From NCBI GenBank assembly GCA_026770575.1, contig MU657207.1, positions 301,465 to 365,464 of the forward strand: a DNA stretch of 64,000 nucleotides, read 5' to 3'. Position numbers and translations under genes: made by a program. The stretch's first letter is position 1. Each line of letters begins with the position of its first letter. Below the pieces are notes generated by a model, which did not search any database, had not been told where the DNA came from, and was given only the letters and a program-made list of their open reading frames with translations. Source of the DNA: Pelagophyceae sp. CCMP2097 (Eukaryota > Sar > Pelagophyceae). Positions 32,853 through 44,984 of this stretch are shown piece by piece.

Positions 32853-35800
32853 ATGGGCGCGATCCAGCCGTCTAGCCCGAACGGCGCGCCCGACGAGGTC
32901 GGCCTCGCGAGCTTGCGGCTCGGCGACAACGCGGAACCCGAGGCCGTCGAAGTCTTGCTCCAAAAGCTTAAGCAACACCTCCACCCGGGACCCGATTCCG
33001 TCGTCGGCGCCGTCCGAGCCTTTGCCGACTACGAAGACTGGCTCGGCGCCGTCCACGCCGTGCGCCACTTTTTCAAATGTCGAGCTCAATGCCGCGCTCA
33101 CTCGTTTCCCGCCAGGCGCAGCGCCCCGTGTCTCCCGACTACTCGGAGGACGTCGACACCGACGACGAAGATGACGACGCGCTCGACGGGCCCACGGACC
33201 CGAACGCGCTCGAGGCGGGGCTCCGCGAGGCCGAGGTGCGTGCTTCCGAGGCTTTCGCGCCGCGACGTCGAGGTTCGCGCCCCAGGCGGCCGAGGCGGAG
33301 CTGCGCCTCTTGCCAGCGTACGCCTCGCCGACCCGGCGCGACGTCGACGCCGAGCGCGCGGGCTTGTCGCCGACGAGCTTCGCCAAGAGGCGCGTGCCAT
33401 GAGGTTCGGACACCTCGGCGCTTTCATCAACGGCTGCATGGTCTAGGTCTCTGCCGATGTTCCGCGTCGGCGCGTTCTCGTCGGTCGAATGGGTGAGTTC
33501 GCCTTCTCACGATGCGCCCGGGCGTCGAACGAACTGAAATAGGACTCGCGCGCCGCCGCCGCCGCCTCTTTTGCGCGGCCCGACGCCTCGTGCGTTTCGT
33601 CCGTGGCCGACGACTTTGCGCGGCCGTCGGACTGGGACCTGCGGCCGAGGAATGAAGTTGAAGCGGCGGACCTCAAGGCGGCCGACGCGGCAGAGGCAGA
33701 GGAACGGCTGCTCTCGACGGCATTTTTGTTTGGACGCAGTGCGTCCGTCGCAGAGGCACTCGGCCCGTCCGTCGCAGAGGCACTCGGCCCGGCCCGAAGC
33801 GGCACCCGGCCCGAAGCGGCCCATGGCTTTTCTGAGACGGCCGAGGGCTCTTCTGAGACGCCGGAGGTGGGCGCGGCCGCCCCGCCGGAGGTTTCGGCCG
33901 CGACGTCGGCGGCGACGGCCGCCGCGGCCGAGGCTGCCTCGCTGCGGCGGTCGCTACAGGCCATCGCTGCGGGCCACGCGCGGCGCGTGGCCGAGATGGC
34001 TGCGCTGCACGCGACGAACGACGGCGCCGCCGCCGCGCACCACGCGGAGCGCGTCCTCGCAGCTGACCTCGAGGCAGAGGACCACGTCCACCGCGCGCGT
34101 TCCCGGGCGGCAAGCGACGCGACCGAGGCGCGCGACGACGACGCGGGCGAAGACGACGCGAGCGAAGACGACGCGGGCTCCGACGACGGCGACGACTACG
34201 GCGAGAAGGAGGACGACGCCGACGCGGACGACGCCGAGGCTCGGCTCCGGGAGCGCATCGTCGAGATGAAGCTCGCGACGGCGGATGTGATTGGTCGGCA
34301 GCGCAAGGCCAGCGCGACGGCCGACACCGCCGCGTCTCTGCGCGCGGAGCAGGCGCGCGCCGCCGGCCGCGTCGCCGACGAACAGTTGCGCCGCTTCCGC
34401 GCCCGCGAGGCGGACGAGCGCGCGGGCCCCGCAGGCGACGACGACGACGACACCGAAGCCACAGAAAGCGCGGACGATGAGCGGTTTGCCACGGACGACG
34501 ACGAGGAGCGGTCGACCTACGCGCGGACTTGGGAGCGCATTCTGGAAGAGGAGTTGGCGGCTGCGCACCTGCTCCGGCGCGACGACGAGGCGCTCGCGGC
34601 GGCGGACGCACAGCGCCTTTCTCACTGGTCCGACGCGGCGCCGCGGGCGGCCGACGCCGGCCCGCGCGCCGACGCGCTGCTCTTTGCGCAAGGCGCCGCC
34701 GCCGCCGACGCTCATGCGCACCGCGATTGGCCTTCGACGCCCGGCGCCGTGCGCGACGACGCGGCCATGGACGCGGCGCTGGTGGCGCTGCTGACGGCGC
34801 CGGTGGACGCACCGGCCGCGCACGTGCAGTTGGCTCTGGCGGCTGCCACTCTCCGCCGCCCGGGCGACGGCTTGGAAGGTGCGGCGCTCTCGCAAGCCGG
34901 CGACGGCGTCGCCGAGGACGTGGACCGCATTCTGGAGGCCTTTGGTTTGTCGAAGGATCAAGGGCGGGCCTTCGCGGAAAGCGTCTTCGCCGCGTCGGCC
35001 GATTTCGCCGCCTCGCTCGACGCCCCTCCAGAGGCCGCGGCAGACGCAAGCCTCGCGCACGTCTCGCGCGCCCTCGGTCTCGATACGCGCATCGAGGCGC
35101 CACCTCTGACGCCGCAGGGCGACAGCGACGACGACCGCGGGCCTTCTTCGCCACCGACTTTTATGACCGAAGTCCAGTACCCCGACGACGACGCTTCCCG
35201 CGGGCGCGCGTTGTCATACGACGACGCGCTGGACGCGGTTGGGGTGTACGGCAGCGAAGACGACGAGACTCATCTGGCTGGCCACGACGGCCCGGTCTAC
35301 GGCGGCGTCTACGGCAAGGACGACCACGACGCCGTCTACGGCGGCTCCCGCAAGGACTCTGTGGACGACGTCTCCCCCGACGAGTCGGCCTACGAGCCGA
35401 GCGAGTCGGCCTACGAGCCTTACGAGCCTCGCGCCGAGTCGGCCTACGAGCCTCGCGCCTACTTCGCCGCCGCCGCCGTTTCGCCGCCGCGCGCGTCGAC
35501 GCGCCGCGCCGAGCCGCTCGACGCCGACGCGCTCTTGTGGTCGCGCGCGTGGCTTGCCGAAGCGCAAACGCCCGCGTCGTCTGCGCCGCTGGAACGACGT
35601 TTGCGGTGTTGACCACGCGCTTAGGCCGCCACCTGCGCGCGCGCCCAAGCCGACGCTCGACGACATCGCGACAAAGTACCTCCGAGAAGCCGGTGAGCGC
35701 TGCAACCCGCCGGCGACGCGTCCGGCAGCGACTTGGCGGCGACTGGCGACGACGCAGGCTCGTCGCTCCTCCCGCCCGCGACGTCGCCGCAGCGGCCCGC

Positions 35801-36098
35801 GCGGTCTGCGCCGCGGCCCGCAATTTCTCTGCAGCGGCCGGCGGCGCCGCCGCCCGCGCCGCAGCCGATGCGTCACGCGCCGCCCGCGCCGCAGCCGACG
35901 CGTCGCGCGCCGCCCGCCGCGCAACCGACGCGTCGGTTGCCACCGCCCGCGCCGCAGCCGCCGCGGCCGCCGCGCGAGACGGTCGTGCGCCACGCCCTCA
36001 ACGTCGACGGCATCTACCACCACCTCGGCCAGCGCCTCCAGGACAACGACGCCAAGCTCGAGCAGATCCTCGCCCGCTGCGCCCAGCGCCAGCTGTGA
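32853..36098 (+). CDS. large acidic, coiled-coil-rich protein, unrecognised
   Basis: The start MGAIQPSSPNGAPDEVGLAS opens a chain of exons. The second reads SPDYSEDVDTDDEDDDALDG...REAE and joins AAEAELRLLPAYASPTRRD across GTGCGTGCTT...GCCCCAG. The longest block (33603-35612, 669 codons open) is Ala/Asp/Glu-rich with long helices (RVLAADLEAEDHVHRARSRA). Tandem Tyr-rich repeats follow (ESAYEPSESAYEPYEP; YGGVYGKDDHDAVYGG). Two more exons give KPTLDDIATKYLREAG and a Pro-rich tail with APQPTRRAPPAAQPTRR repeats, ending in NVDGIYHHLGQRLQDNDAKL and a stop at 36098. It could be two genes. No domain is recognised. A scaffold or cytoskeletal role is possible. Confidence 0.5.
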
Positions 36099-36568
36099 CG
36101 CGCACGCCATAATACCAACCCCCCATATGCTGCATCGCGTGCCGCCGGAGAGGCGCTGCCTCTTGAAAGACGCCTCAGCTGGACCCACCGTCGAGGGAGC
36201 GGCGCCTCTTCCGAGGAGAGGCGTGTGCAGCGTCCTTGGAAACGGCTTTTGGGAGAGTCCAATGGAGGCTTCACGATTGTACCGTGAGCCAGAAAATGCA
36301 CCGGCACCGTGGCTTCAGCGTCGGACGCACGCGTCCCGCGCGTCGGCGAAGCTGCGCCGCAAGCGACGCGAAAGCGTGCGTGGAGAGGCAACCTTCTCCC
36401 GGGCAATCAACCTGAGAACGACCTGAGAATCGGTCGCTAGCTTTGGCGATATTCACTTGATACGATCATACGAAAAGCGGGCCGCACGTTCCACGGGGCC
36501 GCGGGAGCGCTTTGTCGGAGGCGGCGCGCTCGCCCCTCGGCTGAGAAACGCGTCTTTCGAGGGCCGCG

Positions 36569-37587
36569 ATGGGTCTTTTGGTCTGCGCGTGGCTGGCGGC
36601 GGCCACTCTTTCGCCGGCGGCGGCTTTACTGTCGCCCCTGCGGACCACGCAGACGAGATGCGCTCCGCGGCGGTCCGTCGCCGTCGAAGAGGCGCCGCAA
36701 CCGTTGGCGTTTGCGCCGTTGGAGTTCACGGCGCCTTTGCCTGTTTCGGTGCCCGCGGCGCCGCCAAAGCCGAAACTGCGCGTCGCGGCGCCGTCTTCTT
36801 CCAAGCGTTTGGTCTTCGGCCTGGCTTTCCTGACGGGCTTGGCGGACATTGTGTTATTTCGCAAGTACCGGACCTTTAGCACGATGATGACGGGGAATAC
36901 CATGTGGATGGCCGCCGCAGTGGTGAATACGCAATGGCGCACGGCCGCGTGCGACCCGGCGTCCGGCCTCGCGCCCGCCGAGGAGTCTGAGACGGGGCCC
37001 AAAGTCTTCTTTCGTCGGCGGGTTCAGTGTTCGACCACTCGGGTCCTCGAGTTGCGCTCGGTAGGTATTACCTCAGCATCATTTTCGCGTATGTGGGCGG
37101 CCTCGCCGCGTTCCGAGTCCTGGACACGCAAGTCGGCGAGCAGGGTTCGGCGACGTTTGCGGCGGCGCCGGCGGTGGCTTTGCTCTTCGCGGCGAGCGAC
37201 TTGCTGAGCTGGAAAAGACCGTTGGATTTGTGCTCGCCCATGCTCCTTTTAGCTGCGGCGTTTGGTATCATTAATTCAGTCGGGCAAGACGTCGCCGGGC
37301 TGTTGACGTTCGTCGTGACGGGCCATATGACAAAGCTGACGGCCATGGCCGTCGACCGCTTGGGCGGGAAAGGGGAATCGTCCACTATGCAGGCTCAAGA
37401 CTTGGCCGCCGCTGCCCGGTCCGTGGGCGTCATCGGCGCCTTTTTCGGCGGGGCCATGTGCGGCGCCGTCGTCCTCTCGAGGTGGCCGAAGTTGTTGGAC
37501 CGCGGCATGGCCACGATGATTGGAATGCAGTTCGGCGCGCTCTTTCTTTGGCAATTCTCACGAGGCAAGCAGCTCACGGTGGCGTAG
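36569..37587 (+). CDS. DUF1275 (YoaK-type) integral membrane protein
   Basis: A signal or targeting sequence (MGLLVCAWLAAATLSPAAAL) and a basic Pro-rich stretch precede a DUF1275 domain. TGLADIVLFRKYRTFSTMMT with the family motif MTGNT is followed by an intron near 36948-37059 (GTGCGACC...CGGTAG). Then come membrane helices YYLSIIFAYVGGLAAFRVL, ATFAAAPAVALLFAAS, FGIINSVGQDVAGLLTFVVT with a second TGHMTKL motif, and SVGVIGAFFGGAMCGAVVL. About six helices are expected. Bacterial members are unassigned membrane proteins, possibly transporters. The N-terminal extension (LLSPLRTTQTRCAP) could be a plastid transit sequence; this is inference. Confidence 0.85.
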
Positions 37588-37854
37588 CCACCCTTCACGA
37601 CCACTCCGATTAATCATCTCAGACTCGCTGCAGCGGCGCGAGCCGGGGAAGAAGCCGGGGGATGGACACTTGCACAAGGGGATTTCTTTTGCGCGTCGTT
37701 CCAGGGTCGTGCGATGGATTAGATATTTTACAATTTACAAAAAAAAGTCCCGCATCGTACCATCGCACCCCCGCTCTCGGGTCCATGTTCGCGCCCGAAC
37801 CAGATGCCTCGGGCTCGGCGGCTTCCGGCCGTCTCCGACGAGGTACAAAGACAT

Positions 37855-40800
37855 TTAGAAGGGCAAGCTGTTCAAGGATTGGAACTGCCCGAGGCAAAAC
37901 GCGCGCAGCAAAACGTCGTGGAGCGCGCACTCCTCTGCTTCGCCGGCGCCGCAGCCTTTGAGCCACCGCGCCTCGGTGGCGCCGCGGAAGTGGAACCGGC
38001 AAAGAGCGTCGCTCTTGGGAGGAAGGAGAGAGGCGTTGCCGAGCGATAAAACCCAGACGTCATCCAGATCCTGCGTCCAGTCTTGCCCACCGTAGAGCAA
38101 GAGCGCCGGCGGGCTCTGAAACGGCGTCGTGCCCGATAAAGCGGCGCCGACGAAGTCGACGATGCCCGCTTCGACATATTCTAGAGACGCGTGCAGCCGC
38201 GCCCGCGGCGCCACTGAGGCAAGGACGTGGTCCAGCGATCTCGCCGTCGATGCGGCGCCGTCGATTCGAGAAAGGCGCGGCTCGACGTTGCCCGGGTGCG
38301 TCGGCGAGACGTTTGTGTCGACAGTCCATCGCTTGGACCAGAGGTCAAATCGCCACACGCGCGGGTCCAGCAGCCCCGGCGCGTTGGACGACCCGGCGCC
38401 AAAGCCGCCAAAGGCGTAGACGCCCCAGGGCGTAATCGCCGCACAGCGGCCGACGCTGTAGTAAGCGTCGGAGTCGGCGGCAGCCGGTTTTAACCGCTTC
38501 CACGTTCCTTTGGAAGAGTCAAACCTATAAAGCATCGGCTCCGGCAAAGTATCTTCGTTCCGCCCACCATATATAAACAACGAGTCGCCCGCCGAGACGC
38601 CCGTGGCCTCGGATCGCGGCGGCGGGGGATTGGAAGTGTCGTGCAGGGGAGCGTGCGTCAGATTGGTCCAAGTGTATTCCGGTTCGCACCTTTCCGCCCG
38701 CACGATCACTTCAAAGAGAGAGACCTCGGCGTGCGCGAACTCGTCGTAGCCGTCGTCTCTCACTTTGAGCGTCCAGTTGGCCTTTCCGGGGCAAGTGCCG
38801 TAGAATTGCGACAAGCGGCCCAACGGCCGGAAACGCCCGTCGTAAGGCGGCCACCGCGCCGAAGCAACGTCCTTGTCGGCCTCGTCGTCAAAGGTGGCGT
38901 CCTTGAGGTCCGGCACGCAGGGCGCGTCGTCTGCGACGATGAGAGGGACGGCGAGGGAAGGTGCCACGGGCGCCCCGAAATTTCGGTCCCCAGCGCTCGT
39001 CCCCGGCCCGAGGAGCGTCAGCGTCAGCGTCGCGGGGCACGGGTGCGTCACTGCGATTCGGACGTCGACGTCTTGGATGCACCAGCCGTCGGCGACTTGG
39101 ACCTGGGTTGTGAAAGAGACGGTGTCCGCAGGTGGGACGTTGGATACAAACTCTTCAGACGCGTCGAGCCTTCGCCGTTTCCGCCAGTACGCTTCGTCGT
39201 CTTGCCCTTTCTCGGGAGCGGTCCCGACTGAAACGCCGCCGTAGAACGGCGACCGGACGTCGCCGCGGTGCTCGGGGACAAAGTCCCACCTCGGAAAGTC
39301 TTCAAAGTTGCAGCGGAACGTGTATAGGGCGTCGTGGCCGACGTCTAAAACCCAAAGGTCGTTCATGTACACCGTCGCCGCATTCGCCGTCGCCGCATTC
39401 GCCGGCTCCGCGGCGCCTCCCCAGACGTACACCTTGCCGTTTAAAGCCGCGGCGACGTGCCTCGACCGCGGCGGTGGCTTCAGACCATTGAGAGGTTCGA
39501 CGAGGCTCCACGTGGAATACCTCGCGTCGAGCCGCCACAATTCGTCAGAGGCACCGCTCCCTTGAAGACAGCGGTCGACGTTTCGGCCCGCCGCCGGCGA
39601 CCCGAGGCGGAACGAGGCGCCCACCGCGCCGTCGCACTCGTAGCCGTCGCCGTGGCCCCCGAACAAGAAGAGCGACCCGACTTCCGAATGCCGCAGCTTC
39701 AAGCCTTCTACGTCGACGACTCCTGTTTTGGAAAGCCTTGTCAGCGAGTGGCCCTGCCTCGGCGACGGCCTCGCGGGGCGGTCCGCCGTCGGCGGGTCGG
39801 AGAGGCGGCCGCCGCCGGCGTTTGCCATTTTATGCCTTTGACGACCGGCGTTTCCGGACTGCGCGCCCTCCGAAGAATGCGGCCTTTCAAGCACGGGCGA
39901 GGCGCGGCCGTAGCCGCCGTCGGCGGCAAGAAATGAGCGCTCCGCCAGCTTGGACCAGCGGTCCCTCGGGGCGTCGCTCGTCGAGCAACTGACGGGTGGC
40001 GAAGGTCTGGAAGTCGCCGTGTGGTTCGCCGCACGGACCCTGAATAAATAGTGCATCGCGGCGTCGAGGTTGGAGATGGTGACGCCTGCGTCGGTCGCCG
40101 GGGAGACTGCGACGGTGATGAAATTTAAAGAAGCGGCGGCCCTGGCCATTTCCACGTGGTACCTCTCCGCATAAAATACACCGTCTGCGCGCAGCGACGA
40201 CGTCGATGCCCAGGCCACTTTGAGGGCGGAGTGGCTCGCGCCGAGGCAGCGCGGCGCGTCGGGGGCCCACGGTTGCTGCGCCACTTCAGAGAAAAGCGCC
40301 CCTGACGCGTCCGACGCATCCTGCAGCGCCACACCAAAGACGAGCCCCGACCCGCCGCCACCGCCGCCGCCGTCGACGCCGGCCCCGCCGCCGCCGCCGC
40401 CGCGCCAGCCGCTTCCGCCGCCGCCGCCGGCCTCTTTTCCCGCGGCGCCGCGGCCGCCCTTTTGTTCGCCGCCTTTGAGCGCGGCGGCGTAGCCGCGGAG
40501 GCCGCCGTCGGAGGAACCGTCGGCGCGCGCCTCGAATGATGAGCCATCGCCGTACTGCGCGACGGCGTAGGACCCACTTTCACCGCCGAGGCCCGCGTCG
40601 ATCTGCGTCGCGCCCGAACCACCGGCGGCCAACTTGGAATAGTCGGCGCCCGGCGCCCGGCCGAGATCCAAGTGGCGGTGCCGCGCGTGCGGGCCCCCAA
40701 GGTCGCGCGCGTCCAAAGCGTCTGAAGATTCGGGAGAGTACTCGTGCCGGCCTTGCGCCGTCTCCACGGGAGTCGCAAAACCCGGCGCATTGCCGTTTCC

Positions 40801-43610
40801 GCCTCGCAGGCCGCCGCCGCCGCCGCCGTGCGCGCAGCAATAATCTGAAGCGCCGGCGCCGCCGCCGCCGGCCGCGAGCATGAGTAAAGTATCGCCGTGC
40901 CAAAGCTCCGTCGCGCCGCCACCGCCGCCGCCGCCCCACTCGCCGTCTCCGCCGGCGCCGCCGCCGTTGAAGCCGCCGCCGCCGCCGGCGCCGTGCCGGC
41001 TGCCGCCGCCGCCGCCGCCGACTATAATTTTGAGCACGTCGCCGGGCTGGACGGCCAGCGTCGCTTGCACGAACCCACCACCACCACCGCGGCCATAGTG
41101 TCTGTCATAAGTGAGCGAATCCGTCTTCGACGCCGTCGCAAGCGACGTCGAATTGTCCTCGCCGCGGCCTGCACCGGCTCCCCCGCCGCCCGCGCCCCAA
41201 AGTTTCACGACCAACCGCTGCGCGCCACGGCCGGCGCGCTTTGGCACCGTGAACAGTTTCGCGCCGACGTCTTCGTCGTCAAAGTAAAAAGTCGCGCGCG
41301 CTTGGTTTAAACCGACGTCTGAATACGCGACGAGGACCGCCAGACCTCCCAACCCGCTTTCCCCTTGGTCGCCGCCGTCGCCAGCGCCGTCGACGTAGTC
41401 CGGCTCGGAGACGTGCGCGCAGCGCCAGCTCGAGGCAGAGTCGAAGACGGCGAGCGACGGCTTGAATACGGGCGAAGAAGAAAGGTCCGCCTGTTGCGCC
41501 GGGAGAGTCGAATGCCACTCAGACGCCAAAGACCAGTCCGAATATTTCCCTGCAGCGCCAGCGCGGACGCGGAAGCGGTAGAACGTCGCCGCCTCCAAAG
41601 CGCCGACGTCGCTCTCCACGATTGCCATCGCCGCGGCCTCGAAACTCGACGCAGAATTGCCAGCAGACGAAATCTTCGACACAAGAACAAGGGCCTGGAC
41701 CTGGGACGCCTTTTTCAGTTCCGTCGTCGAAATAGGCAGCACAACCCCCACCACGTCGTCGATCCAGGCATGCGGTTTGCGCCAGCCGCTGCCGCGCCAT
41801 GCCTGCATGGAGACCGCGTAGTCCGCCGTCGGCAGAGTCGCGTTGGACTCACCGGACCGCCATGAGACTGTTATCGACGATACCGTCGCCTTTGAAGACA
41901 TGGGCGCAGTCGGCACCGCGGGCAGCGTCTCCACCGCGGCGACGGCGGCGTTGGAAGAAGCGGAATACCGCGACGTGCCCGCGGCGTTGACGGCGGCGGC
42001 GCGGACCTCGACTTTGGCACCGCCGTCCAAACCAGAGATTGTGGCGGTGGCCCATCCCGACTCGTCCACTCCCACGAGACCAAAGTCGACCCAGACTGCA
42101 CTGCGGACGTCGCGGTACTGCACCTTGAACTCGGCCGCCGGTGCAGCGCCCGCCGCGGTAGATAGCGCTTGCACGGTTGGAGTCGACACGTAAAAAGAAA
42201 CGGCCCCTTCTGCGAGCGGGACCGCGCCGGCGCGCGCGGGCACGGGCGCATGCGGCGTCGGCGGCGGGCGCGCGGCTCGGAGGCGGACGTACTTTGATGG
42301 CGCGCCAGGCGCCGACCAGCCGCTCGCCGAGTGCGCGCGGAGCCGGAACCTGCAGTAAGACGGCTGGCGGGACGGACGTCGGACGGCTGCCATGACGGAC
42401 GTCAAAAGCAGGTCCGGAAGCACGCCGCGTCGAACTTTCGGCGCTCTCGACGAGCCCCGCCGGTTTGCCAACTCGGGCGCGGCGTGGCACGCGTAGAGGC
42501 CTCCGGCGTCGTCCAAGCCGCTCGACACGTTGTAGCGGCAGAGCGCGGCGCCGCCCAAAGAGGTGAGCGGCGGCGCGCCCAAGGCATCGGGCCAGGCGCG
42601 GGTGGAGCAGCCGAGCGTCTCGAGTACCAGGCCCTCGTGACCTAGGCACTCGTCATGAGGGCCGACGGCTCCAGAAGCATATCTTCAGAGTCCCCCCGGC
42701 GCTCCTCGAGGTACCCGCTCCGCCGTCGCCGCGTCCGGGTCTCCCGGGGCGCGGGCCTTGACCTGTGCGCCAGACGGAAACGCTTCCGCCCGGCCCGGAC
42801 CACTTGGCGTTCAGCGAGATGGTCTCCTTGAACACGCCGAGGAGCGGCACGTTTCGGTCCTCTGCCTTTCCGACGACGAGCTGGCGCTTTTGCGTGCGCG
42901 CGTTCAGCTCGGCCTCGCCTTCCACGAACTCAACCGTCCATGAAAATGCGCCAAGGCCGCCGGCGCAGCCGCCCAAGATGCCGCCCGCGCCGGGCGCGTC
43001 GCACCGCACGACGTTTACGCCACCGACGTTTTCGAGAGCCTCTAAAGCAGCCTTCAAATCCGCGGCCGACGCATCGAACGGGATCCGCGCGGTCACCGCT
43101 CGGGCGTCCGTGTCCAACGGCTCTACGCCGCCATAGGCGAGGTAGAGCTGGAAGTATCCTTCGGCGACAGTGTTGCCGCGGTCGCAGCGGACGTGGACGG
43201 CCTGGGTCTCGCGGCGGCGGTTCCCCGTCAGACCGACGTCGTCGCGCAGTTTAATCCAGCCGCGCGCGCGGCCCTGGAGCGAGACGGCCTCGACGGCGTA
43301 CGCGTCGACGGCCAGCGCGAGCTCGTCTTCCACGGGCGGCCACCGCAGCTCCACCGACGACGACGTCACGCCTAGGCAAAGGTCAACCACGCGGAGCTCC
43401 GCGACTCGCATTCGAGGGTGGCCCGACGGGGTGTGTCCGTCGAAGGGAGGCTGTGTGGACCCAGAGGTCTCGAACCCAACGGGGCCTCGGACGCGGCGCC
43501 GCGCTGCTCTCGACGACGTCGGGCGCTCTCGGACTATCCGGCAGCGCGTAGTCAAAGGCCCCGCAGCCTCGGAGGGCGGATAGCGCCAGCGCGGCGGAGC
43601 GCCAGCCCAT
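37855..43610 (-). CDS. giant secreted Fn3 / Gly-rich / kelch multidomain protein
   Basis: The start at 43610 gives a signal peptide (MGWRSAALALSALRGCGAFD). A second exon, after an intron near 43380-43440, holds the beta-sandwich GYFQLYLAYGGVEPLDTDAR...DLKAALEALENVGGVNVVR and ends SVWRT. The third exon (from 42643) joins HEGLVLETLGCSTRAW to 1,575 open codons: fibronectin-III modules (SITVSWRSGESNATLPTADY), a Gly-rich domain with GGGGG tracts like those of ALK-type receptors, another Fn3 (CLGASHSALKVAWAST), kelch repeats (SRHVAAALNGKVYVWGG, ATGVSAGDSLFIYGG, ITPWGVYAFGGFG) and a proprotein-convertase P-like domain (WCIQDVDVRIAVTHPCPATL). It is about 1,850 residues, with no C-terminal membrane helix. 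It is probably an extracellular matrix or surface protein. Confidence 0.82.
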
Positions 43611-43764
43611 CGCCGCCGCGCCGCGGCCAGCGCCCTTCTCACTTTTACGTTGGAATCCAGACGACGACTCAGGAATTCGAGAGGATCGTCAAATCTATAA
43701 TCTCGAAATCGGCGATAGACACGCCGCGCCGACGTCGCGTCGCGTCGCAGAGCCCCCGCTCCGC

Positions 43765-44862
43765 ATGGCATCGCTCGTCGAGATCCGGGAGGTCGAGGAC
43801 GCCGCGGGCCATCGGCTCTCCGGCGAGGCGCAGCCGCTCGAGGAGATGGTCGGGACGGCCGCCGACGCCCTCCGGGACCTGACGCTCCGCCTCTCCGCGG
43901 CGATCAAGCAGAAGAGGCCCGCGGGCGAGGCGACCGAGGACGACGCCGCCGCGCCGGCGCCCCCTGCGGCGGCGGCGCGCGCCTCGCAGGGCCCGCCTCT
44001 GGGCGCAGCGGCGCCGCCGAGCACCGCCGAGGACGAGGCCGCCGCCAAGGCCGCCATCCTTGCGGCGCAGGACGCCGCGCCGCCGGCGCCGCCGAAGCTG
44101 TCCTACGAGCAAGTCATGGCGCGGCTCGACGAACTCCAGGCGCTCGAGGAGGCCACGGGGCCCGAGCGGCACGCCATCTCGGCCAAGAGCTCCTGGGGCC
44201 GCGGCTTCTTCAACAACGCGCCGTCGAAGAAGCAGGCGCCGGCGGCGACCGCCGCGCCACGGCAAAGGCCCGCCGCGACCCCGGAGGCCCCGTCGTCGCA
44301 GGACTTGCCGACGTCCGCTGCCGCCGCCGCTCTCTTGGCGCGGCGCGCGGCGGCCTCGGCCTCGACAAGCCCAGCCGCTGCGGAGGCGCCGCGAAAAGCA
44401 GCCTCGGACCTCGAATCGAGCGGCTCGACGACGGCGGTCCGCGGCAAGGCGGCCGCGCTCAAACCGGCGGCGGCGAACCGGGCCTCTGCCAAGAACGTGA
44501 CGTTCGCTGCCGAGCAGCCCAAGGACGAGTCGCCCTGGAAGCGCGGCTTCCTCGACCAGACACCCTCGGCCGCCGCCGCACCGCCGTCCGCCGCGACGGC
44601 CGCCGCGGCGCAGCCCGTGAAAGCCGCCCCGTTGCCGGTGAAGAAGCCGATCAACAGCGTCGTCGGCGTCGTTCGTGAGCGCACGGTCCGGAAAAGCTCG
44701 GGCATCGGGCCCAGGGTGACAGACGAACAGCCCATCTTCGTGTCCAAGTTCCGCGAGGAGCGCAACCAGTACATCCAGAATGCGCAGGACCAGGCCGTCG
44801 CGGCCGCGTCGTCGGCGCCCTTTAACTTTGGGACGGACAGCCCGCAGAACGAGAATTACTGA
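43765..44862 (+). CDS. Ala-rich protein with two W-x-RGF motifs, unrecognised
   Basis: This is an unspliced 365-residue frame starting MASLVEIREVEDAAGHRLSG. Residues 20-50 form a helix-like segment (EMVGTAADALRDLTLRLSAA), and about 115-135 another (YEQVMARLDELQALEEA). Two short motifs repeat: SSWGRGFFNNAPSKK and SPWKRGFLDQTPSAA. The C-terminus reads PVKKPINSVVGVVRERTVRK and QPIFVSKFREERNQYIQN. Everything between is Ala/Pro low complexity. The paired W-x-RGF-x(3)-(A/T)P motifs suggest short binding elements, but I know no family for them. It shares a 154-bp divergent promoter region with the giant kelch protein. It is conserved-looking and probably real. Confidence 0.7.
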   Translation: MASLVEIREVEDAAGHRLSGEAQPLEEMVGTAADALRDLTLRLSAAIKQKRPAGEATEDDAAAPAPPAAAARASQGPPLGAAAPPSTAEDEAAAKAAILAAQDAAPPAPPKLSYEQVMARLDELQALEEATGPERHAISAKSSWGRGFFNNAPSKKQAPAATAAPRQRPAATPEAPSSQDLPTSAAAAALLARRAAASASTSPAAAEAPRKAASDLESSGSTTAVRGKAAALKPAAANRASAKNVTFAAEQPKDESPWKRGFLDQTPSAAAAPPSAATAAAAQPVKAAPLPVKKPINSVVGVVRERTVRKSSGIGPRVTDEQPIFVSKFREERNQYIQNAQDQAVAAASSAPFNFGTDSPQNENY

Positions 44863-44984
44863 GTCCAAATTACTAGCAACACGATCGTCTTAAGAAACGA
44901 GTCACGAGCAAGGGTGGTCTGCGTCCTCGGCTGGCACCCCCGCGAGGCCGCCGCCCAGATCTCTCCTCGAGGCATTGGGGCCGC

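Noticed and set aside
33673..35154. 493-codon minus-strand frame opposite the acidic protein
   Set aside because: Arginine-rich composition typical of antisense of Ala/Asp codons (GCC, GAC); no start context or family.
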